Assembly: GCF_002020355.1 (NCBI RefSeq)
Contig: NZ_MPZV01000001.1
Span: 930,001-994,000, forward strand
Source of the DNA: Thioclava sediminum
Lineage (GTDB): Bacteria > Pseudomonadota > Alphaproteobacteria > Rhodobacterales > Rhodobacteraceae
Length of the DNA stretch: 64,000 nt
Reading direction: 5' to 3'
The translations under genes were made by a program, and so were the position numbers. Positions 63,641 through 64,000 of the stretch are shown in pieces. How positions within the stretch are numbered: the first letter of the stretch is position 1; every line of letters starts with the position of its first letter. The notes under the pieces were generated by a model. That model ran no database searches. It had not been told where the DNA came from and saw nothing but the letters and a program-made list of their open reading frames with translations.

Positions 63641-63668
63641 AAAAAGGCGGGGCCGAGCCCCGCCTTTT
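63641..63668. terminator. Bidirectional rho-independent terminator
   Basis: AAAAGGCGGGGC pairs with GCCCCGCCTTTT around CGA, between the convergent deaminase and catalase genes. T-tracts are present on both outgoing strands. Confidence 0.92.
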
Positions 63669-63692
63669 CCTTTGGTCTGTCTGACGTTCAGC

Positions 63693-64000
63693 TTAGCCGC
63701 TGATGCTTTTCGCCGAGGCCATGCCCGGCGCTTTCGATTCACCGCCCAGCTTGTCGCGGACCGCTTTCTCGATGCGCGCGCCGATATCGCCGTCGATGTT
63801 GCGCCAGTACTCGAACGCACGCTGCAAAATTTTCTCGCTCACACCGTCGCAGAGGTGACCAGTGACGTTGTTCACGAGACGCTCGCGCGCCGCATCATCC
63901 ATCACGTCCCGCACGAGCGCACCCGCTTGGCTCCAGTCGTCGTCATCCTCGCGCAGTGTATAGGCCTGACGGACCATCTCGCCATCGGAGTACCACAGAC
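63693..64000 (-). CDS. Catalase (C-terminal part only, gene runs off the window)
   Basis: The minus-strand frame is open to the window edge and reads LWYSDGEMVRQAYTLREDDD, followed by WSQAGALVRDVMDDAARERL, NNVTGHLCDGVSEKILQRAF and EYWRNIDGDIGARIEKAV. This is the C-terminal helical region of a clade-3-type small-subunit heme catalase, about 102 residues present. The heme-binding core lies outside the window. The internal Met at 63977 is not the start. Confidence 0.88.
   Translation of the reverse strand, partial: LWYSDGEMVRQAYTLREDDDDWSQAGALVRDVMDDAARERLVNNVTGHLCDGVSEKILQRAFEYWRNIDGDIGARIEKAVRDKLGGESKAPGMASAKSISG

Overview
The window is 64 kb of GC-rich, gene-dense bacterial chromosome. Several TRAP transporters, a PaoABC-type molybdoenzyme locus, an IorAB-type locus and the overall gene style suggest an alphaproteobacterium, most likely a Rhodobacterales/Rhodobacteraceae member. 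That placement is inference: there is no rRNA or other phylogenetic marker here. I saw no tRNA, rRNA, CRISPR array, insertion sequence or prophage.

Layout. 1-6.1 kb: partial FMN-type glutamate synthase-like gene, a tiny PLDc_N membrane protein, and an AcrAB-type RND efflux pair. 6.4-14.1 kb: periplasmic nucleotidase (cpdB) and a complete oligopeptide ABC operon (oppABCDF). 14.5-19.9 kb: DHA2 exporter, aldo/keto reductase, and a two-gene PQQ dehydrogenase (separate small membrane subunit plus catalytic subunit). 20.1-27 kb: paoABC with xdhC and mocA maturation genes, then topoisomerase IB and a FAS1 protein. 27.1-31.3 kb: otsA with a PIG-L-like partner, divergent from an AI-2E family transporter and a channel-like membrane protein. 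31.4-37.5 kb: 5-oxoprolinase genes pxpBCA, divergent from a TRAP transporter, with a MarR-type regulator. 37.5-39.5 kb: a crotonase and a luciferase-like monooxygenase. 39.6-44.4 kb: gluconate locus (gntK plus TRAP dctPQM, divergent from a LacI-type gntR with a clear operator), then a 38-residue ABC-permease remnant. 44.4-46.2 kb: glycosyltransferase and SYLF protein. 46.3-51.7 kb: dsbD-ldt-dsbA operon, divergent from a QseB/PmrA-like two-component system. 51.7-55.4 kb: three-subunit flavin dehydrogenase (small subunit, GMC flavoprotein, triheme cytochrome). 55.8-64 kb: beta-hydroxyacid dehydrogenase-like gene, MobA-type aromatic hydroxylase with divergent MarR regulator, iorAB, DUF882 protein, nucleoside deaminase, and the C-terminal end of a catalase.

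How the genes fit together. Periplasmic sugar oxidation is a theme: a PQQ dehydrogenase of the glucose dehydrogenase family, a flavocytochrome dehydrogenase of the gluconate/sorbitol type, and a gluconate uptake and phosphorylation locus. A second theme is stress physiology (otsA, catalase, topoisomerase IB, FAS1, SYLF, AI-2E). Several of these genes are preceded by GGAAC-N16/17-CGTT or close variants, the consensus of the alphaproteobacterial general-stress sigma factor EcfG. Other notable signals are a perfect PmrA/QseB box, a histidine kinase whose best-placed start codon is ATC, and hairpins directly after all three solute-binding-protein genes.
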